A DNA stretch of 8,909 nt from UBA5734 sp964499985 (lineage in GTDB: Bacteria > Bacillota > Clostridia > Saccharofermentanales > UBA5734). Position numbers and translations under genes: made by a program. The stretch spans positions 1 through 8,909 of the forward strand of contig CAZCMX010000077.1 of NCBI GenBank assembly GCA_964499985.1, written 5' to 3'. Shown here piece by piece: positions 6,598-8,909 of this stretch (within the stretch, counting starts at the first letter, position 1; each line of letters starts with the position of its first letter). Under the pieces are notes generated by a model. It did not search any database. It saw nothing but the letters and a program-made list of their open reading frames with translations, and had not been told where the DNA came from.

Positions 6598-7710
6598 ATG
6601 AAACAGAATAATCGTGCCTTGACACCCTGGCTCCGGGTCATCCTGCTCGTTCTGCTCGCAGCCCTTCTTGTCCTGCCTCTGGCAGCCTGCAAAAAGGAAA
6701 AGCAAACCGAAGCCCCTGCCACCATCGAACCCTCCACAACGGCTGCCCCGGCGGAGACGACAGCTGTGCCTGCTCAGCCGGAAAAGGAAATTGCCGGCTA
6801 TAATCCGATCAATGGCCTGCCGGTGACAGATCCAGCAGCAGTCAATGCCCGGCCGATTGGTATCATGATCAACAATATCAAGACGGCCACGCCTCAGGCG
6901 GGGATCGGCTCGGCTGACCTGCTTTACGAAATTGAAGTCGAGGGTGATATCACCCGCATGATGGCTGTATTCGCCAATCCGGCGGACGTTCCGGAAATTG
7001 GCTCGATTCGCAGCCTGCGCCATGACTTCATTGACCTGGCCGGTGCCTTTGGTGCCATCGTCGTCCATTTTGGCGGTTCCTATGCGGCTTATGACCAGGT
7101 CATGTTCCAGAAAACAGATCACATCGACAGCTCCAATGCCGACTATGCCTACTGGCGCGATGCCGCCTGGCGTTCCAGCCGCGGTTATGAACACAGTGTC
7201 AAGACCACGGGCGAAAACCTGCTCAAGGCGATTGACAAACTGGGGATTTCGAACCAGAACACCAATGGCAACCGTGCCTGGTTCTATTTCCAGCCCTCTG
7301 CGGATATCGTTCCGGCAACAGGCAGCAGTGCCGTCAAGGTGACCGCCCCCTTCTCGAATTATGCGGTATCCACCTTCACCTATGACGAAGCCAGCAAGAC
7401 CTATAAGAAGGGTCAGTTCAATGCCGACCAGATCGATGAGTCCACCGGCAAAGCCCTCCAGTTCACCAATGTCCTGCTGCTCCAGACAACCGTCACCCAG
7501 TTCAATGGCGATATTCTCAAGGAATACGATCTGACCTCCGGTTCCGGCTATTATCTGACTGGTGGAGCCTATGAAAAGATCACCTGGAAAAAGGGCGGCA
7601 CCTCACAGCCCTGGATCTTCACCCGTGCCGATGGCAGTGAGCTGACCCTCAACCGCGGCAAAATCTATATCGGCATCCTGCGCAATACCAAGACGATCAC
7701 ATTCAAGTAA
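6598..7710 (+). CDS. DUF3048 (YerB-like) lipoprotein
   Basis: This 370-residue secreted lipoprotein has a basic N-terminus, a hydrophobic segment (about 12-30) and the lipobox LAAC with Cys31 as the lipidation site. A Thr/Ala/Pro/Glu-rich linker (about 32-63) follows, then the DUF3048 core from NPINGLPVTDP (69-79): RPIGIMINNIKTATPQAGI (85-103), ADLLYEIEVEGDITRMMAVF (106-125), IGSIRSLRHDFIDLA (134-148) and VVHFGGSYAAYD (155-166). The C-terminal DUF3048 part runs about 255-365. B. subtilis YerB belongs to this family, whose biochemical role is not established; I assign none. It would be anchored outside the cytoplasmic membrane. The start has GGAG 9 nt upstream. It is divergent from the polysaccharide operon, so a shared role is not implied by operon structure. 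Its base composition resembles the operon, not the AT-rich gene downstream. Confidence 0.9.
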   Translation: MKQNNRALTPWLRVILLVLLAALLVLPLAACKKEKQTEAPATIEPSTTAAPAETTAVPAQPEKEIAGYNPINGLPVTDPAAVNARPIGIMINNIKTATPQAGIGSADLLYEIEVEGDITRMMAVFANPADVPEIGSIRSLRHDFIDLAGAFGAIVVHFGGSYAAYDQVMFQKTDHIDSSNADYAYWRDAAWRSSRGYEHSVKTTGENLLKAIDKLGISNQNTNGNRAWFYFQPSADIVPATGSSAVKVTAPFSNYAVSTFTYDEASKTYKKGQFNADQIDESTGKALQFTNVLLLQTTVTQFNGDILKEYDLTSGSGYYLTGGAYEKITWKKGGTSQPWIFTRADGSELTLNRGKIYIGILRNTKTITFK

Positions 7711-7712
7711 AC

Positions 7713-7799
7713 TGGCTGATCGAATTAATAAATTGATTCAGGGTATCTGACAATGCTGCACCAGTTTTGTCAGATACCCTGTTTTATTGAGATCAGCCA
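7713..7799. repeat. Outer 9-bp inverted repeat enclosing the terminator
   Basis: TGGCTGATC (7713-7721) and GATCAGCCA (7791-7799) are exact inverted copies placed almost symmetrically outside the 15-bp terminator stem. The sequences between the outer and inner arms (17 and 9 bases) are AT-rich and pair poorly. Together they form a nested palindrome that fills most of the 116-bp gap between two convergent genes. Confidence 0.7.
7739..7788 (+). terminator. Intrinsic terminator after the lipoprotein gene
   Basis: A perfect 15-bp inverted repeat pairs CAGGGTATCTGACAA (7739-7753) with TTGTCAGATACCCTG (7767-7781) around a 13-nt loop, followed by TTTTATT. It lies 28 nt after the lipoprotein stop. 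On the opposite strand the 3' flank is only AT-rich (AATCAATTTATT), so it may also stop transcripts of the convergent ATP-grasp gene, less efficiently. Confidence 0.9.
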
Positions 7800-7826
7800 T
7801 ATCGATTTAGTTCAAATAGTACTGAG

Positions 7827-8786
7827 TTAATCATTCCTCTTCTGAATTTCAGGCAAGACCAATAAATGCCCCATGTACATCTCAAAGGACTCTGGTTCAA
7901 AAAACTCCCAGCCAGATCCTGGGAAAAATGTAAGTTCCCCAAAAAAGATCTGATCATTTATGACATAAAAATCAGTTCTGACAAACGGTATGTCCTGTGA
8001 AAGCTTTTCAGCATAGGCGAGTAAAGTTTCTAGGTTTTCTGGTCTGGGAATTTTCGCATCAGGATTTGAAGGAAAAGTGAGTTTTACATCGAGGAAGTCC
8101 CATTGGGTTGAATATAAATTTCTCATATGACCTTTAAAGCGATTATAGTCAACTTGAATCAGGCGTGGGCTGCCATTGAAGCAAAATATTTTGTAATCCT
8201 TCAAATCTGTTCCGGATTCGTCGACCATAAATTTTTCAGCAATAATTTGTGGTTTTGCGTTCTTGTAGGGCCACTCGCGACCCACCCAATAGAAATTTTT
8301 CTTCATTCCCTTTTTCAATACATCGCAGTCTCGCTTAGGATCGAATTGATTCTTATCGGCGCAGATAACGATGCTTCCACTATCATGGGTACATTTCAAT
8401 ACGAATTGTTGGGGCAAGCCAGCAAAATCAATCGCCTCTACTGAATCCCAAGGGCCACCGATCAATGGAATTAAATGTTCCTCGCCGATTTTATCAGCAA
8501 TATATTGTCTTACAAGATATTTATTAACCATGATTGAGTATTCTGGTCTTCGATTATATAGTTTCAACCAATTTAATTTTTCATTAAATGAGACAGGGTT
8601 TTCCAGATCGATTGACTTACCACGTTTATTCTTATATTTGAATTTAATGAATTCTTCATCTGTCATTTTCATATAGAATTTAGGCTCTTTTCGCAATCTC
8701 ATGCCGATAAGAACAAGATCCCATAAATAGTACCAGCCATTTGTCTTCATATCTCTGATAATGGTTTTGAAAAAGTTGAACATCAT
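7827..8786 (-). CDS. TupA-like ATP-grasp protein
   Basis: This 319-residue protein matches the TupA-like ATP-grasp group often found in cell-surface polysaccharide loci. Visible blocks are SFNEKLNWLKLYNR (66-79), FVLKCTHDSGSIVIC (128-142, nucleotide-binding loop region), PQIIAEKFM (179-187), DLKDYKIFCFNG (194-205), and VRTDFYVINDQIFFGEL (269-285) leading into TFFPGSGWEFF (286-296), with acidic metal-ligand candidates Asp271 and Glu284. ATP-grasp enzymes ligate a carboxylate to an amine or thiol using ATP; TupA is implicated in teichuronopeptide synthesis. Substrates here are unknown. The start at 8786 is chosen because GAGG (8798-8795) lies 8 nt upstream; a second ATG follows at once, and a TTG start at 8822 lacks support. 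The gene is roughly 35% GC in sampled stretches against about 60% for the operon, suggesting recent acquisition. It stands alone, convergent with the lipoprotein gene. Confidence 0.82.
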   Translation of the reverse strand: MMFNFFKTIIRDMKTNGWYYLWDLVLIGMRLRKEPKFYMKMTDEEFIKFKYKNKRGKSIDLENPVSFNEKLNWLKLYNRRPEYSIMVNKYLVRQYIADKIGEEHLIPLIGGPWDSVEAIDFAGLPQQFVLKCTHDSGSIVICADKNQFDPKRDCDVLKKGMKKNFYWVGREWPYKNAKPQIIAEKFMVDESGTDLKDYKIFCFNGSPRLIQVDYNRFKGHMRNLYSTQWDFLDVKLTFPSNPDAKIPRPENLETLLAYAEKLSQDIPFVRTDFYVINDQIFFGELTFFPGSGWEFFEPESFEMYMGHLLVLPEIQKRND

Positions 8787-8861
8787 GATGGCTACCTCAT
8801 ACGAATGATACTGATCAATCAAGTTTTCATCGATCTTTGCCTGTGAATTCCAGGGTCCCCC
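8787..8861 (-). promoter_or_regulatory. Upstream region of the ATP-grasp gene with weak candidate promoter
   Basis: This 75-bp stretch separates the GC-rich gene end on the right from the ATP-grasp start. On the minus strand TATCAT (8810-8805) matches the -10 consensus at 5/6, with TCGATG (8833-8828) at 17 nt matching the -35 at only 3/6. It would give a short leader containing the GAGG ribosome binding site. Base composition shifts from GC-rich to AT-rich within this stretch. Confidence 0.25.
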
Positions 8862-8909
8862 TCACCGTCGCGCCAGGCTGGCCGGGAAGATCAGGTCCTT
8901 GATGATCGA
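8862..8909 (-). CDS. 3' end of an unidentified GC-rich gene (partial)
   Basis: The minus-strand frame SIIKDLIFPASLARR followed by TGA (8864-8862) has G or C at the third position of 14 of its 15 sense codons, like the operon genes and unlike the ATP-grasp gene. The other open minus frame here lacks that bias. Only 15 residues are visible, so no function can be given. It is probably the last gene of another minus-strand transcript, perhaps of the same locus. Confidence 0.4.
   Translation of the reverse strand, partial: SIIKDLIFPASLARR

Noticed and set aside
6550..7194. 214-codon minus-strand open frame opposite the lipoprotein gene
   Set aside because: The plus-strand DUF3048 gene has a signal peptide, lipobox, ribosome binding site and terminator. 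The antisense frame has none of these.
8787..8822. TTG start adding 12 residues to the ATP-grasp protein
   Set aside because: A good GAGG site lies inside this extension, at proper distance from the ATG at 8786, and the extension has no support of its own.
8827..8909. Alternative minus-strand frame ending at 8827, reading GATVRGTLEFTGKDR
   Set aside because: Its third codon positions are mostly A/T or mixed, unlike the GC-rich neighbours. The frame ending at 8862 has strong third-position GC bias.

Overview
The window looks like part of a surface-polysaccharide locus from a Gram-positive lineage, most likely Bacillota and probably Clostridia-like. I base this on a YerB/DUF3048-type lipoprotein, a short TagH-like export ATPase with its permease, a HasB-like UDP-glucose dehydrogenase, an RgpF-type protein and a TupA-like ATP-grasp protein, plus strong AGGAGG-type ribosome binding sites. 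Genus cannot be read from this sequence. A run of exactly 100 N shows that this is a draft or metagenomic assembly.

Layout. From about 6382 leftwards to the window edge, seven genes run on the minus strand as one apparent operon, in transcription order: UDP-glucose 6-dehydrogenase (interrupted by the N gap), UDP-glucuronate 4-epimerase-like SDR, ABC-2 polysaccharide permease, ABC ATPase, a 272-residue coiled-coil protein with an STSWKL motif, a GT4-type glycosyltransferase, and an RgpF-like rhamnan-synthesis protein that leaves the window. Spacing is tight: 20, 2 and 18 nt, then two ATGA overlaps, then a 57-nt spacer before the RgpF-like gene. At 6383-6597 is a divergent intergenic region. 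A plus-strand lipoprotein gene (6598-7710) follows and ends at a strong stem-loop terminator. Convergent to it is an AT-rich minus-strand gene for a TupA-like ATP-grasp protein (7827-8786). The last 48 bases hold the GC-rich 3' end of another minus-strand gene.

How the genes may work together. The dehydrogenase and epimerase would supply UDP-GlcA and probably UDP-GalA. The glycosyltransferases would build an acidic, perhaps rhamnose-containing, chain, and the ATPase/permease pair would export it across the membrane. The ATP-grasp protein could join amino acids to uronic-acid carboxyl groups, as proposed for teichuronopeptide TupA, but this is inference. It differs sharply in base composition from all other genes here and looks acquired separately.

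The points most worth a second look are the unassigned 272-residue protein and its overlap with the glycosyltransferase, the AT-rich ATP-grasp gene beside a uronic-acid pathway, and the nested inverted repeat between the convergent genes. No RNA genes, CRISPR arrays, insertion sequences or origins were seen.
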